DNA of 64,000 nucleotides from Sporosarcina sp. BP05 (GCF_014282005.1 NZ_JACFTD010000011.1:30881-94880); one strand, 5' to 3'; counted from the stretch's first letter, positions 20,744 to 30,226 are shown. Notes: generated from the sequence alone by a model not told the origin. Numbers and translations: made by a program.

Positions 20744-20763
20744 GAGCCGAGGAGAGATGAGAA
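20744..20763 (+). promoter_or_regulatory. TRAP-like (GAG)n site over the trpP ribosome site
   Basis: Four GAG triplets at 20744, 20749, 20754 and 20759, each separated by exactly two bases, end two bases before the trpP ATG and include the GAGGAG ribosome site. This spacing is the binding pattern of the tryptophan-sensing RNA-binding protein TRAP, which blocks trpP (yhaG) translation in B. subtilis. Only four repeats are in register, fewer than usual. Confidence 0.55.
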
Positions 20764-21288
20764 ATGAATACGAAAAGTCTTGTATTAATGTCATTATTAA
20801 CTGCTGTAGGTGCTGCATTGTACCTAATAATTCCACCCATTACTGGCGGAATGAAACCCGATTTCATGCTGACAATGATGTTTATCAGCATATTCCTGTT
20901 CCCCGAAGTGCGCAATGTATTTTTACTTGCTGGAACAACAGGTATTATTTCAGGTATTTTTTCAAACTTTCCAGGGGGCTTCATCCCCAATGTGGTTGAT
21001 AAGTTCATTACTGCATTTGTAATCTATGCAATTATTGTTTCACTTAAAAAGATCACAGGTAATTTGATCGCTTCCACTGTTGTTGCAGGTATTGGAACTG
21101 TATTGTCAGGGAGTATCTTCCTTTCAATCGCCATTTTCATTCTTGGAGCAGATTTACCGTTCGGAGGGTTATTCTTAGCCGTTGTACTTCCAGCTGTTGC
21201 CATGAACGGAATTGCATTTTTCTTGATCTACCCAATTGTTAAGGGCTTGGTCAAGCGATCCTCGTTTAAAACTGCATTTTCCAATTAA
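20764..21288 (+). CDS. trpP: Tryptophan transporter TrpP (YhaG)
   Basis: Small hydrophobic transporter, 174 aa with five or six membrane segments. The early motif ITGGMKPDFMLTMMFISIFL and the FSNFPGGFIPNVVDKF loop are characteristic of TrpP/YhaG, a probable tryptophan uptake protein resembling an ECF-type S component. The start codon overlaps a run of GAG triplets spaced as in TRAP targets, which supports tryptophan-responsive translation control. Genomic place between hit and yhaH agrees with B. subtilis. A terminator follows at 21299. Confidence 0.88.
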   Translation: MNTKSLVLMSLLTAVGAALYLIIPPITGGMKPDFMLTMMFISIFLFPEVRNVFLLAGTTGIISGIFSNFPGGFIPNVVDKFITAFVIYAIIVSLKKITGNLIASTVVAGIGTVLSGSIFLSIAIFILGADLPFGGLFLAVVLPAVAMNGIAFFLIYPIVKGLVKRSSFKTAFSN

Positions 21289-21298
21289 AATTATAGCG

Positions 21299-21331
21299 AA
21301 AGCTTTCCGTCTCCACGAGGAGAGCTTTTTT
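21299..21331 (+). terminator. Terminator after trpP
   Basis: AAAGCTTTCC pairs with GGAGAGCTTT, followed by TTTTT. Confidence 0.8.
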
Positions 21332-21438
21332 TGATGCTCAGTCGCTTATATATCTCATTATTGCCCAGGCTCCTTTAAAATGTTTTAATTAAGCCAGAGC
21401 AAGGAATACTACTCATAATAAGAAGGAGTGCATAATTC

Positions 21439-21801
21439 ATGAAAGTATCTACATTTTTCATCGGACTCGTGACAGGTTCAGTTGCGGCCGCTGTTACGGT
21501 ATTGTATTCAACTCCCCAATCGGGAAGCCAACTTCGGACATCCGTGAGGGATGCTTCAAGTGACATGAAATTTTTGTTCAAAGATGTAAAGGTAAAAGTC
21601 GATGATCTAAAAGAGTCCATTTCCCATCTTACAAAAGAAGCGAAAGAAACTGTTCCAACAACAATCGATGGCATCAAGGGTTCAGTAGAGGAATGGCAAC
21701 TTTCAACCGAATCAAATCGGGAACGCATGGAAAAAGAAATTGCAGCAATCCAAACTGCTCTTGAAGAACTGGAACGAAATATCGCAACACAGCAAAGATA
21801 A
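21439..21801 (+). CDS. yhaH: YtxH-domain protein (YhaH-like)
   Basis: A 120-aa protein with an N-terminal membrane anchor (STFFIGLVTGSVAAAVTVLY) and the YtxH motif YSTPQSGSQLR, followed by a long helical, coiled-coil-like region (KVKVDDLKESISHLTKEAKE and a final helix rich in E/K). YtxH proteins are associated with general stress; precise function is unknown. The ATG follows AAGGAGTGCATAATTC. Position between trpP and scoC is that of B. subtilis yhaH. Confidence 0.85.
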   Translation: MKVSTFFIGLVTGSVAAAVTVLYSTPQSGSQLRTSVRDASSDMKFLFKDVKVKVDDLKESISHLTKEAKETVPTTIDGIKGSVEEWQLSTESNRERMEKEIAAIQTALEELERNIATQQR

Positions 21802-21810
21802 AAGTAATCA

Positions 21811-21843
21811 TCAATCAGTGGGGGCCACATCCTCCACTGATTA
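21811..21843 (+). terminator. Hairpin after yhaH
   Basis: AATCAGTGG / CCACTGATT stem, nine perfect pairs, followed by ATTTAATAAAC rather than a clean T-run; probably a weak terminator. Confidence 0.55.
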
Positions 21844-21849
21844 TTTAAT

Positions 21850-22095
21850 AAACTTTGGCAAAGCCTAGGTAATCAACATCCTGTTGGCCCTATCCATTCG
21901 GGCTATTATGGGCAGTTGATCTTCCACTTCTTCTCATGTCCTCGCAGACTTGAAGTTGGGTTCCTACTGCCCGTTAATGCGGGATAATTTTAAAGCACAC
22001 ACAATCCACCATTAAGGAATGCAGTCACCCCTCCACAAAAGGCCTACACTATATAGGTTTAAATAGTGGATACGGCCGCATTCCTTATTTTTATG
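21850..22095 (+). ncRNA. Candidate structured RNA between yhaH and scoC
   Basis: About 250 bases with no gene but strong pairing. ATCAAC(21872)/GTTGAT encloses GCCC/GGGC; GGGCAG/CTGCCC encloses ACTTC/GAAGT; CCCG/CGGG follows. It ends in nested AAGGAATGC/GCATTCCTT, GGCC/GGCC and CACTAT/ATAGTG followed by ATTTTTATG. The last hairpin could act as a terminator. I do not recognise a known RNA class; it may be a 5' leader of scoC or an independent transcript. Strand is inferred from the terminal hairpin. Confidence 0.35.
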
Positions 22096-22169
22096 TCAAT
22101 TTCTCTTCAACGTCATTATTGACTCAAAATCTTTTTTCGCAATCTTTACTTTTCTCTTCTTTGCTTTCC

Positions 22170-22178
22170 TGCTATAAT
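22170..22178 (+). promoter_or_regulatory. Extended -10 promoter for scoC
   Basis: TGCTATAAT, a perfect TGnTATAAT extended -10, lies 38 bases before the scoC start. No convincing -35 is present. Confidence 0.5.
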
Positions 22179-22215
22179 AAAAGAAGCGGAAAAATATAGA
22201 AAGAAGGTGTTTCCA

Positions 22216-22824
22216 ATGTCAGAGCAAAAGTACTCTCCGAAAGAAGCAATGATTTTCAGTCAAAGGGTTGCACAGATGTCAAAAGCACTTTGGAAAGCGG
22301 TAGAAAAAGATTGGCAGCAATGGATAAAACCTTATGACTTGAATATTAATGAGCATCACATTTTATGGATTTCTTACCATCTTCAAGGCGCCACCATTTC
22401 TGACATCGCTAAATTCGGAGTCATGCATGTTTCTACAGCATTCAACTTTTCAAAGAAGCTGGAAGAACGCGAGTATTTACGGTTTTATAAAAAAGACGAT
22501 GACAGAAGAAATACATATGTTGAAGTTACAGAGGCAGGAGAGAAACTGCTACTCGAGATGAATATGAACTACTATGATTCTAAACATGATATTTTAGAGG
22601 GTTCACTCCCTATTAAAGACCTTTACGGAAAATTCCCGGAATTCCTCGAAGTTATGTCTGTTGTCCGAAATATTTATGGGGAAGATTTCATGGAAATATT
22701 TGAACGTGGCTTTGAAAAAATCAAAGAATCGTACGATGACTCCACTGGTGAAATGATTGCTATAGGTCAAACGAATAGTAATGAAGAACTTAAAAAATTG
22801 GTAACTAGCGCAGAGGAAAAATAA
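22216..22824 (+). CDS. scoC: Transition-state regulator ScoC (Hpr), MarR family
   Basis: MarR-family DNA-binding regulator that represses extracellular protease and peptide-transport genes in B. subtilis. The winged HTH runs through [20 protein letters not shown], and the wing [17 protein letters not shown] is complete. Length 202 aa with the long C-terminal helix region typical of Hpr/ScoC. The ATG at 22216 has AGAAGG eight bases upstream; an earlier GTG sits inside that site. Location between yhaH and prsA is syntenic. Confidence 0.93.
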   Translation: MSEQKYSPKEAMIFSQRVAQMSKALWKAVEKDWQQWIKPYDLNINEHHILWISYHLQGATISDIAKFGVMHVSTAFNFSKKLEEREYLRFYKKDDDRRNTYVEVTEAGEKLLLEMNMNYYDSKHDILEGSLPIKDLYGKFPEFLEVMSVVRNIYGEDFMEIFERGFEKIKESYDDSTGEMIAIGQTNSNEELKKLVTSAEEK

Positions 22825-22884
22825 TTTCATTTTAGAAGGACTTCTGCTATGATTGCCTTGGGAAGTTAAAGAGGAGGAATAGAT

Positions 22885-23070
22885 TTGATCCTTATTATTA
22901 CAATTCTGTTCTCATTATTATATCTGTTTCAAATCAATAAAATGACGTATGCACTTTGCGAATCTAAGGAAATCCCTGAAGAGAAGCAACAGAAAATATT
23001 CACGACCGTTAACGTTCTAGTAACCATATTAATTGTGTCATTTTACGTCGAGATTCTGTTACAAGTATAA
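22885..23070 (+). CDS. Small membrane protein of unknown function
   Basis: A 61-aa protein with two hydrophobic segments (residues 2-14 and 42-58) and a short charged loop (ESKEIPEEKQQK) between them. The TTG start at 22885 has an excellent GAGGAGG ribosome site 7 bases upstream, which makes it a credible gene in spite of its size. It lies directly after scoC and ends at a strong terminator, so it is probably the last gene of a scoC transcript. I do not recognise the family. Confidence 0.7.
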   Translation: MILIITILFSLLYLFQINKMTYALCESKEIPEEKQQKIFTTVNVLVTILIVSFYVEILLQV

Positions 23071-23108
23071 AAAAGTCCATTCCCTTTTTTACGGGAAATG
23101 GACTTTTT
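23070..23108 (+). terminator. Terminator after the small membrane gene
   Basis: AAAAAGTCCATTCCC pairs with GGGAAATGGACTTTTT; T-rich on both sides. Confidence 0.9.
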
Positions 23109-23153
23109 CCATTATCGAAGCCTTAGCGCCTAACGCCTAGAGCTTTTCTTGAA

Positions 23154-23255
23154 TTAATTCAGGAAGGCTGCACCGACAATGATTAATAAAATGAACAAAA
23201 CAACAATCAACGCAAATCCCGAAGTACCTTGGGAACCTTGGTCATATCCGCTCAT
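23154..23255 (-). CDS. YjcZ-family sporulation peptide
   Basis: A 33-aa ORF: a short Gly/Ser/Gln-rich N-terminus (MSGYDQGSQGTSG) and one hydrophobic helix (FALIVVLFILLIIVGAAFLN). FALIVVLFILLIIVG is the hallmark of YjcZ-family small proteins in endospore formers. The ATG follows GAGGGGGTGCTCCT. The gene lies antisense between the scoC unit and prsA. Its presence supports an endospore-forming host. Confidence 0.85.
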   Translation of the reverse strand: MSGYDQGSQGTSGFALIVVLFILLIIVGAAFLN

Positions 23256-23332
23256 AGGAGCACCCCCTCTCTCTCTGTATCCTATGCGTAATAATCGACC
23301 CGTTGTAGGCAGTATATCCAAGGGGAACCTTT

Positions 23333-23361
23333 TTGTTTTAGAATTGTTTTTATGTTATAAT
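23333..23361 (+). promoter_or_regulatory. Sigma-A promoter of prsA
   Basis: TTGTTT (23333-23338), 17-base spacer, TATAAT (23356-23361), 38 bases before the prsA ATG. Confidence 0.75.
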
Positions 23362-23399
23362 GTCTACTGTTGCACATAAAAGTTAGGGGAGATTTCAAA

Positions 23400-24299
23400 A
23401 TGAAAAAAACTATTTTAGCACTTACAATGGCCGCATCTGTACTTGCACTTTCAGCGTGCAGCGACAAGAATGCCGGCGATGAAGTTCTTGTCAAATCAAA
23501 AGCCGGAAATGTAACACAAAGCGAACTTTATAACGAAATGAAGGATGCGCAGGGTGAAAAAACGTTACAACTACTCGTCCTCGAAAAAGTGCTAGATGCA
23601 AAATATAAAATTTCTGATAAACAAGTTAATGCAATAGTCAATGATATGAAAGAACAATTAGGTGAAGGTTTCGATGCCTATATCGCTCAAGAAGGTCACA
23701 CTGAAGAGAGCTTAAGAAAAATCCTTCGTATTAATTTGTTACAAGAAGCTGCTCTTACTGATGGCGTTGAAGTAACAGATAAGGAAATCGAAGAACGCAT
23801 TAAAATGATGGCTACAGAATTGAATGCTAAACACGTCCTAGTTGCGGATGAAGAGACTGCTCTTAAAGTCAAAAAGGAACTTGAAGGCGGAGCTGATTTC
23901 GCTGAAGTAGCGAAAAAGTATTCGACTGAACCGGCTGCAAAAGAATCCGGTGGGGATCTTGGATGGTTTGGCTACGGTAAAATGGTCAAAGAATTCTGGG
24001 AAGGTGCGTATGCACTTGATGTGAACGCAATCAGTGAGCCAGTTCAATCGGAACACGGGTTCCACGTTATTAAAGTTACAGAAAAACGTAACATCGAAGC
24101 TAAGGAAATGACTAAAGAAGAGAAAGAAAAACTCACTAAAGAAATACAACTTGAGAAGGCAGATCCAAGTACAATTATCCCGAAAATATCTAAGATAATG
24201 AAAGATGCTGATGTAAAAGTTGAAGATAAAGACTTGAAATCAGCACTTGATGTATTCTTGGTAGAGCCAGAAGTAAAAAAAGAAGATAAAACTAAATAA
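23400..24299 (+). CDS. prsA: Foldase PrsA, lipoprotein peptidyl-prolyl isomerase
   Basis: Extracytoplasmic folding factor anchored to the membrane as a lipoprotein; it helps secreted proteins fold after export. Signal peptide with lipobox LALSAC (Cys at residue 19) lies at the start. The parvulin-type PpiC domain runs from about 127 to 220 (AKHVLVADEETALKV; GGDLGWFGYGKMVKEFWEGA; SEHGFHVIKVTEKR). Length 299 aa. ATG after AGGGGAGATTTCAAA; an upstream in-frame extension is rejected because the signal peptide starts here. Its own promoter and terminator flank it. Lgt in this window would modify it. Confidence 0.96.
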   Translation: MKKTILALTMAASVLALSACSDKNAGDEVLVKSKAGNVTQSELYNEMKDAQGEKTLQLLVLEKVLDAKYKISDKQVNAIVNDMKEQLGEGFDAYIAQEGHTEESLRKILRINLLQEAALTDGVEVTDKEIEERIKMMATELNAKHVLVADEETALKVKKELEGGADFAEVAKKYSTEPAAKESGGDLGWFGYGKMVKEFWEGAYALDVNAISEPVQSEHGFHVIKVTEKRNIEAKEMTKEEKEKLTKEIQLEKADPSTIIPKISKIMKDADVKVEDKDLKSALDVFLVEPEVKKEDKTK

Positions 24300-24315
24300 T
24301 ACCATTAAGAATTTC

Positions 24316-24340
24316 AGACTCCTTTTTAGGAGTCTTTTTT
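24316..24340 (+). terminator. Terminator of prsA
   Basis: AGACTCCT TTTT AGGAGTCT then TTTTTT. Confidence 0.9.
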
Positions 24341-24352
24341 ATTACTATGTAT

Positions 24353-25089
24353 CATGTCTGTTGATTAACCAAAAGTAACCAGCAAATAACTTGATCGAAC
24401 ACTGGGTGCTACGTGTATAGATGACTTTGTTTTGCTTTGGATTGAATGACTTCTATACGATTACCGAGATGGCTGGATGTGTGGGGGTGCGACTTTGTCG
24501 CACCCCCACACATTTTTTTCGGTAATCGCATGGTGATCCTTCATCCGTCGCGCCCCAAATTCATAAATACATGTAGTGCTTGAGCCTTCTGGGACGAAAG
24601 AATAAAGGGCAACAACCTGGAGAAAAGCCGCCAAAGATGCAATTTTGGCGGCTGAAACTTTCTATAGCGTTTTCTCTTTTTTTATTAAAGAAGCGTAACT
24701 TTCTAGTAGGCATCACATGATTAGACGCATACTCTTTGTTAAAAGTAAGCAAGAAGCACATTATACAACGTACAATAGTGCCCGAAATTGCATCTTCGGG
24801 CACTTACACTCTCTATAGAAAGTTATCTACTCTTTTCTTCAAAAACAACTGCATTTCACACTTGAATAGTGTAGGTACGCGACAGGCAACTATTCGCAAC
24901 AGGATTACTGAAAAGAGTGTGGCTAGAAGTGACGGAGTCACTTCTAGCCACACTAAGACCCCTCAGTAAATCTGTCATGAATAGTTAGCCGAAAGCGAGC
25001 CGAAACTGAAACTAGTCCAGTGAAAATAGAGGATATCAAGCCCTTCTCGCCAGTATTTTATGCAAGTAAATGGTTAATCAACAGACATG
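24353..25089 (+). mobile_element. 737-bp non-coding element with TCTGTTGATTAACCA ends (copy A)
   Basis: Ends CATGTCTGTTGATTAACCA and TGGTTAATCAACAGACATG are perfect inverted repeats, flanked by a 9-bp near-duplicate (ACTATGTAT at 24344; ACTTTGTAT at 25090). Inside are perfect stems: CGATTACCGA/TCGGTAATCG enclosing GTGTGGGGGTGCGAC/GTCGCACCCCCACAC; AGCCGCCAAA/TTTGGCGGCT; AGTGCCCGAA/TTCGGGCACT; and a GTGTGGCTAGAAGTGAC/GTCACTTCTAGCCACAC stem. No ORF with a ribosome site. Copy B lies at 39606-40295 and a deletion form at 17379-17555. Confidence 0.85.
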
Positions 25090-25105
25090 ACTTTGTATAA
25101 AAGTT

Positions 25106-25150
25106 CAAACAAACACCCCCGAAAGACGTCTATCGGGGGTGTTTGTTTTT
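25106..25150. terminator. Terminator of the yhaO-yhaN-yhaM operon
   Basis: AACAAACACCCCCGA / TCGGGGGTGTTTGTT, a 15-bp perfect stem just after the yhaM stop. The better T-run is on the plus strand, so it may act both ways. Confidence 0.82.
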
Positions 25151-25160
25151 TCAATATATG

Positions 25161-26099
25161 TTATTCAATTGATGGTTTGTAAAATGACCTGTTATCCAGC
25201 GGGAAAATTCTTTCAGTGAACTCACCAGGAGTCGTCTTGCCAAGTGCGCGGTCCAGCATATTCATCTTCGCATCAATGTTATCGATGTAATGAAGAATTT
25301 CCGCTTCTCTCAGCATAGGACGTTTCGGGCTTCCCCACTCTTCCTTGCCGTGGTGGGATAAAACCATATGTTGCAACAGCATGACTTCTTCGCCAGTAAT
25401 TTCAAGCTCGTCAGCCGCTTTTGAAATTTCATTGACCATAATTGTAATATGACCTAGAAGATTTCCCTCAATCGTATATTGCGTTGCAATTGGACCTGAA
25501 AGCTCAATCACTTTTCCAACATCATGCAAAATAATTCCCGCGTACAATAAATCCTTATTGAGTGAAGGATACAGATCCGCTAACGCTTTTCCGAGTTTAA
25601 GCATGGAAACAACATGATCGATAAGACCCGATACATAATCATGGTGATTTCGTGTTGCAGCTGGGTACGTCATGAAAGCTGTCTGATGTTTTTTCAATAA
25701 ATGACGCGTAATTCGTTGAATTTGCGGATTTTGCATTTCAAAGAAATACTGCATCAACTCTTCGTATAGTACTTCCTTACTTGTTGCCGATGACGGAACT
25801 AGATCAGCAATCGACACGCCCTCATCTTCTTTCACTGGTCGTATGCTTTTGATGCGCAACTGATTTTTCCCACGGTATTCATGTACTTCCCCGCCAACTT
25901 TGACAATCGACGCTGCGGCATATGTCTGCGCGTGCTCATCTGTCGTATCCCATAGTTTCGCTTCAATATCACCGCTTTTATCTTGCAAGATAAGCGTCAT
26001 AAACGGTTTACCTTGTGTGGTAACGCCTTTTGTTGATTGCTTAATGAGCAAGAAAATTTCAAGTGGCTCACCTGCATTATATTCTGCAATTTGCTTCAT
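25161..26099 (-). CDS. yhaM: 3'-5' exoribonuclease YhaM
   Basis: Exonuclease with an N-terminal OB-fold nucleic-acid-binding domain ([20 protein letters not shown]) and a C-terminal HD phosphohydrolase domain (HD pair in [30 protein letters not shown]). In B. subtilis it takes part in mRNA turnover. The ATG at 26099 overlaps the yhaN stop as ATGA, so the pair is coupled; a longer basic N-terminal reading lies inside yhaN and is rejected. Length 312 aa matches the family. Last gene of the yhaO-yhaN-yhaM run. Confidence 0.94.
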   Translation of the reverse strand: MKQIAEYNAGEPLEIFLLIKQSTKGVTTQGKPFMTLILQDKSGDIEAKLWDTTDEHAQTYAAASIVKVGGEVHEYRGKNQLRIKSIRPVKEDEGVSIADLVPSSATSKEVLYEELMQYFFEMQNPQIQRITRHLLKKHQTAFMTYPAATRNHHDYVSGLIDHVVSMLKLGKALADLYPSLNKDLLYAGIILHDVGKVIELSGPIATQYTIEGNLLGHITIMVNEISKAADELEITGEEVMLLQHMVLSHHGKEEWGSPKRPMLREAEILHYIDNIDAKMNMLDRALGKTTPGEFTERIFPLDNRSFYKPSIE

Positions 26100-28996
26100 A
26101 TGACCATCGCTCCCCGTTCGTTTCCGATATCGGAAACGTTTAGTATTGTTGCCCCCTGCCATTTATCCTTCATCACTTCGTGGCATGTGAAATAAATGAA
26201 CTGATGCTTGTTTTGTAGATTGTCTAGTAGTTCAATCATACGCGAAAGTCGCTCTTCGTCAAAGTGAACGAATGGATCATCCAACATTAATGGAAAAGGA
26301 GCCGTACTCACTATTGATGCCGCAAGCGCCAACCTAAGCGAAATATAGGCTTGTTCTTTTGTAGCCTGGCTCAGCTCTACAATCGGATAACGCATTCCAC
26401 TTTTCGCCAATACTTCGAAATGACCCGTTTCCGTTACGCTAAGTGATTCATAATTTCCGCCCGTCAGTTCACAGAACAATTTTTCTGCTGCTTCAAGTAC
26501 TTCAGGCAATTTCTTTTCTTTCAACTCCGACATTGTCCGTCTGATTGCTTCAGTAATCGCTTTGCGCTCAGACCATTTTTTTGCAAGTTCTGCAAGCTCG
26601 GATTTTTTCATTTCGAAGAGCTGTAGTTTACGACCATAATTTTCATCTGTAAGTAGTCGTTCCGTTTTATTAACAAGTGCGGCCTTGTCATTGATTAAGA
26701 CATTTAGTCTCTCGCTAATTGACAATAGTATTGCGCTATTATCATCCACCTTTATGCGCAACTCATCATCCATAACGCCGTCAGGCAATTCAAGTGGGCC
26801 GTATGATGCTAATTGAGCATCGACATCCTCTAGTTGCCCCTTGAGACGCAACGCTTCCTGGTGGATATTGTATGCCGCGTAAAAGGCTTCTTCCGTATCT
26901 GCCGCCGCCTCGCTAAACAAAGCCTGCACTTTTTCCAGCAACGAGTTTGCAAGGCTGGATGTTTCTTTCAGCGCTGATTGTTTACGTTCCAAAGCAGCTG
27001 ACAATGACTTAATTGTTTCTGCTTGTTCACTCAGCTGAAAGAATTCCCTTCTTAGCATCTCATAAATAGCTTCTTTCGGTGCAGATTTCCGAACTATTTT
27101 TTCAGCTTCCGCTAACCGCTCAACAATCTGCTGCTGAATCGTTTGTCGCCGTAACACAGCATCATTCAACTCTCTAGTAACTTCCTGAACTTCTCGAATC
27201 ATACGGAATAATTCCGGGATAATCGCGGTTGAAGGAATTTCATTGAAACCATAAAGCCCTAAAAAATCGGCCAGTTCCAATTCAATTTGCCGCCTATTAC
27301 TATATGCATTTTCAAGCTCAGCTGTCAGCGTTTGGTATTTCCTTTCAAGTGCCATAAATACTTCTTGTAACTCTTCTTTCTTGCGCTTGTATATGCCAAT
27401 TCGCTCTGTCAGTTCTTCCATTTGGTCCTCATTCCCGTCATATGCGGCAATGATTTTTTCCATCTGCTGCAGTTTCGATGAATCGGGCGTTTGATCCTGT
27501 CTCTTTGAATATAGAGAGATGCCTAATCCTATAAAAATAACACCAGCTATAATTATCAACCATTCTTTTTGGATGAAACCGAAAACGATAAACGCGATTG
27601 CAAGTATGACAAGGAGTGCAGGTATCATTAGTGATTTCTGTTCAGCTGATCGTCCACTTAAAGAAACATAGGCTTTCGCTTCAGCAAGTTGCTGGCGGAT
27701 TTTGGGCCACCGCTGTACATGTTCCAATTCCTTTATAGTAGGTGCAGTACGTTCAGTTCCACCAATTTCAGTTTCGGTATCAGCTAACTCATTTTCCACT
27801 TGGATAAGTTGGCGATTCACAAAGCCAATTTGCTGATCGCCTTCGGTAAGTTCTCGGATAATTTTGTGCATGTTTTCTTCCTTTTGGATTGAAACATCAG
27901 CCTCAAGAATAGTGTTTTCCGCTTCAAACCCTTTGACACCAAGTCTATCGAGTAGACGTCTTTTTGAACTAGTTAGCTGACTCACGTTATCTTCTTCAAA
28001 AGTAACTGCCGTTTGCCATCTATGCCACTCTGTTTCTTTCGCCAGTAAAGTTTCAAGTTCAGCAATGCGTTCAAATTCTTGCTGTTCAGGCATTTTTGCC
28101 AGTAGTTCTGCTACTTCTTCTTCCAACCGTTGTTTACTAGCTTCGGCTTCTGTTAACTTCCCAGCCAGCATTTCATAGCGCCGAATACCATCTACCGGAA
28201 AGGTTATTGCACTTAGTTGCGACAGTCTTGCATCCAACGCCTGTTTTTTTTGATGAAGGGGGAGTAGCTGTCGCACCAGAGCGAGCTTTTGTGAGTCTTG
28301 CATAAGTTCTTTTTCCTGTTCTCTTAACTCTGTAAGCAAGTCATCGATTTCCCGTATTCGTTCAATCGAAGGTGCATATTCCCCCACTTTTTCCTGCTCG
28401 TCTTTTAGCTCTATTTCTAATTCCCGAATTTCCATGATTTTGACGTTCATTTCCGGAACTCTTCCTGACTTTTTGAACAAATCTCCCAGCTCTTTTTCCA
28501 TTCGGTTTCCAAGCTGTAACAAAGAGTCAACGCCAGTGGTTCCCGAAGCAAGAAGTGTCCGGCTTAATTCGTCTTCATTCATTTTTTCGAATCCCTGTAA
28601 CTGTAACAACGAGAATGAAAAAATGGATTCGAATGAAGCGCGGTCATACTGGCGAAGTAGCGTGTTCAATTGCACTTCTCCACCCTTTGTTCCATCCTCG
28701 AAATAGACCGTAACATCACCAACAGATTTTCCACGGATCCGTTCGACGATGCATTTTCCGTATGTCTCATCCACAAGATGCACTTGTCCACCGTACTTGC
28801 CGCCAGATTTCGGTTCGTAGCGTAAGAGCACATTGTTTTTTTGTGGGAATCCAAATAAGATATGAAGGATAAACTGCTGAATTGTCGTTTTCCCAGCTTC
28901 ATTCAATCCATACAAAACAGTAATGCCAGGGCCGAAATCCACCGTAACATTTTCATGTTTTCCGAATCCGTAAATGTTCAACTTTTCAATCCTCAT
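26096..28996 (-). CDS. yhaN: YhaN, Rad50/SbcC-like AAA ATPase
   Basis: Large coiled-coil ATPase, 966 aa. Walker [10 protein letters not shown] is near residue 30 with the N-terminal [10 protein letters not shown]; a long heptad-rich middle is interrupted near residues 455-500 by two hydrophobic stretches ([30 protein letters not shown]); a C-terminal Walker [16 protein letters not shown] and FTCH follow. It pairs with the Mre11-like nuclease YhaO just upstream (9 bp gap), suggesting a DNA-processing complex. The hydrophobic pair in place of a zinc hook suggests a membrane-tethered apex; this is known for YhaN relatives. Function is inferred. Confidence 0.9.
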   Translation of the reverse strand: MRIEKLNIYGFGKHENVTVDFGPGITVLYGLNEAGKTTIQQFILHILFGFPQKNNVLLRYEPKSGGKYGGQVHLVDETYGKCIVERIRGKSVGDVTVYFEDGTKGGEVQLNTLLRQYDRASFESIFSFSLLQLQGFEKMNEDELSRTLLASGTTGVDSLLQLGNRMEKELGDLFKKSGRVPEMNVKIMEIRELEIELKDEQEKVGEYAPSIERIREIDDLLTELREQEKELMQDSQKLALVRQLLPLHQKKQALDARLSQLSAITFPVDGIRRYEMLAGKLTEAEASKQRLEEEVAELLAKMPEQQEFERIAELETLLAKETEWHRWQTAVTFEEDNVSQLTSSKRRLLDRLGVKGFEAENTILEADVSIQKEENMHKIIRELTEGDQQIGFVNRQLIQVENELADTETEIGGTERTAPTIKELEHVQRWPKIRQQLAEAKAYVSLSGRSAEQKSLMIPALLVILAIAFIVFGFIQKEWLIIIAGVIFIGLGISLYSKRQDQTPDSSKLQQMEKIIAAYDGNEDQMEELTERIGIYKRKKEELQEVFMALERKYQTLTAELENAYSNRRQIELELADFLGLYGFNEIPSTAIIPELFRMIREVQEVTRELNDAVLRRQTIQQQIVERLAEAEKIVRKSAPKEAIYEMLRREFFQLSEQAETIKSLSAALERKQSALKETSSLANSLLEKVQALFSEAAADTEEAFYAAYNIHQEALRLKGQLEDVDAQLASYGPLELPDGVMDDELRIKVDDNSAILLSISERLNVLINDKAALVNKTERLLTDENYGRKLQLFEMKKSELAELAKKWSERKAITEAIRRTMSELKEKKLPEVLEAAEKLFCELTGGNYESLSVTETGHFEVLAKSGMRYPIVELSQATKEQAYISLRLALAASIVSTAPFPLMLDDPFVHFDEERLSRMIELLDNLQNKHQFIYFTCHEVMKDKWQGATILNVSDIGNERGAMVI

Positions 28997-29005
28997 GTAA
29001 ACACC

Positions 29006-30226
29006 TCATTCCATTCCCGACATTTCCGCCGTCAACAATACTGTTGCACCGACTTTCACTTCATCTATTTCATCTTCTGTCAAAACGTCTAAATATTTGA
29101 CGCCACGCGCATGCTGGTAAACATCTTTTAAAACATCTTTCCAGTCTTCTTTCGTCCAGCCATCAATCATCCCAGTAACTGATTGCATCAGTGCACTCGA
29201 TGCAATCGACGGATTCAACTGCCTCGCAAATGTAATTTTCTGCACCCAGACATAGGGTTCGCTTTCACCGACAAAATCACGCAAGACCTCCAACCATTCT
29301 TCCTCCGGCGATTGACTGAACAGATTCGCAGCTTCACTGTCGATATCAGTCATTAACAGCTCCACGATTCCCGCACCATTATGCTCTTTGAATGACTCTA
29401 GTGCTTCCGAACATGCCGTCAGCCACTCATTCGCATGGCTTATTCCTCCACAAGACAATTCGAGTCTATCAAAGACAATTGCTGATGTTGGGATGAATTG
29501 AAGTGATGCTTTTGTTTTCGAGAGCTCAACTTCATAGAAACCCTTTGTACCACGTTCATTGCGATGACGCCCCTGCAAATTTCCCGGATAAACGATTGGA
29601 GGCGATTCATGTAGCTGTTGCCTCACATGGATATGCCCAAGCGCCCAGTAATCATACTGCTTCGCTAGCAACTCATTCTTCGTGAATGGCGCATAAACTG
29701 CATGTGTTTCATCTCCCGCCAAACTACCATGCAGCATACCAATATGAAATGCATCATGATTTTCAGCAACAGGATAACGGTCAATCACTTTATCACGGAT
29801 ATGCCGTTCCTTATAACTAAAGCCATAAATTAATACCTCCTTATCATTCACGTTCAGACGTACAGTTTCAACGTTCTCGCCGAAAACATGCACATTCGGC
29901 GGCAGATCAAACCTTGTCCATCTGCCACTTAGATGATCATGGTTTCCGTGTGATATAAATACGGGAATGGCTACCGCATCCAATTTAGCCATTCCTTCAC
30001 GGAACCTCATCTGCGTACGCAAACTCCGATCTTCCCCATCGTAAATGTCACCCGCGATTAAGACAAAATCTGGTTTCGTTTTGACAGCGTGCTCAATTAG
30101 TTTAGTAAACGCAGCAAAGGTGCTGTCTCGTAAACTGTTCAAACGATCTGTCGGCAAGCCTGTCATGCCTTTGAATGGGCTGTCGAGATGCAAATCAGCC
30201 GTGTGGATAAATCGGATTGTTGACAA
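29006..30226 (-). CDS. yhaO: YhaO, Mre11/SbcD-like metallophosphoesterase
   Basis: Calcineurin-like phosphoesterase. Metal-binding motifs in order: FIHTADLHLD (D-x-H) at residues 6-15, IAGDIYDGED (GD-x-x-D), ISHGNHDHL (GNHD) and later MLHGSLAG and ALGHIHVRQ (GH-x-H). The start is a TTG at 30226 with AAGGAGG eight bases upstream; a longer in-frame reading has no support. The nuclease partner of YhaN. About 406 aa. First gene of yhaO-yhaN-yhaM and 94 bp from the yhaP terminator region. Confidence 0.9.
   Translation of the reverse strand: MSTIRFIHTADLHLDSPFKGMTGLPTDRLNSLRDSTFAAFTKLIEHAVKTKPDFVLIAGDIYDGEDRSLRTQMRFREGMAKLDAVAIPVFISHGNHDHLSGRWTRFDLPPNVHVFGENVETVRLNVNDKEVLIYGFSYKERHIRDKVIDRYPVAENHDAFHIGMLHGSLAGDETHAVYAPFTKNELLAKQYDYWALGHIHVRQQLHESPPIVYPGNLQGRHRNERGTKGFYEVELSKTKASLQFIPTSAIVFDRLELSCGGISHANEWLTACSEALESFKEHNGAGIVELLMTDIDSEAANLFSQSPEEEWLEVLRDFVGESEPYVWVQKITFARQLNPSIASSALMQSVTGMIDGWTKEDWKDVLKDVYQHARGVKYLDVLTEDEIDEVKVGATVLLTAEMSGME

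Noticed and set aside
24561..24969. Two short ORFs inside the copy A element
   Set aside because: They run through the hairpins, have no ribosome sites and are not preserved in copy B.
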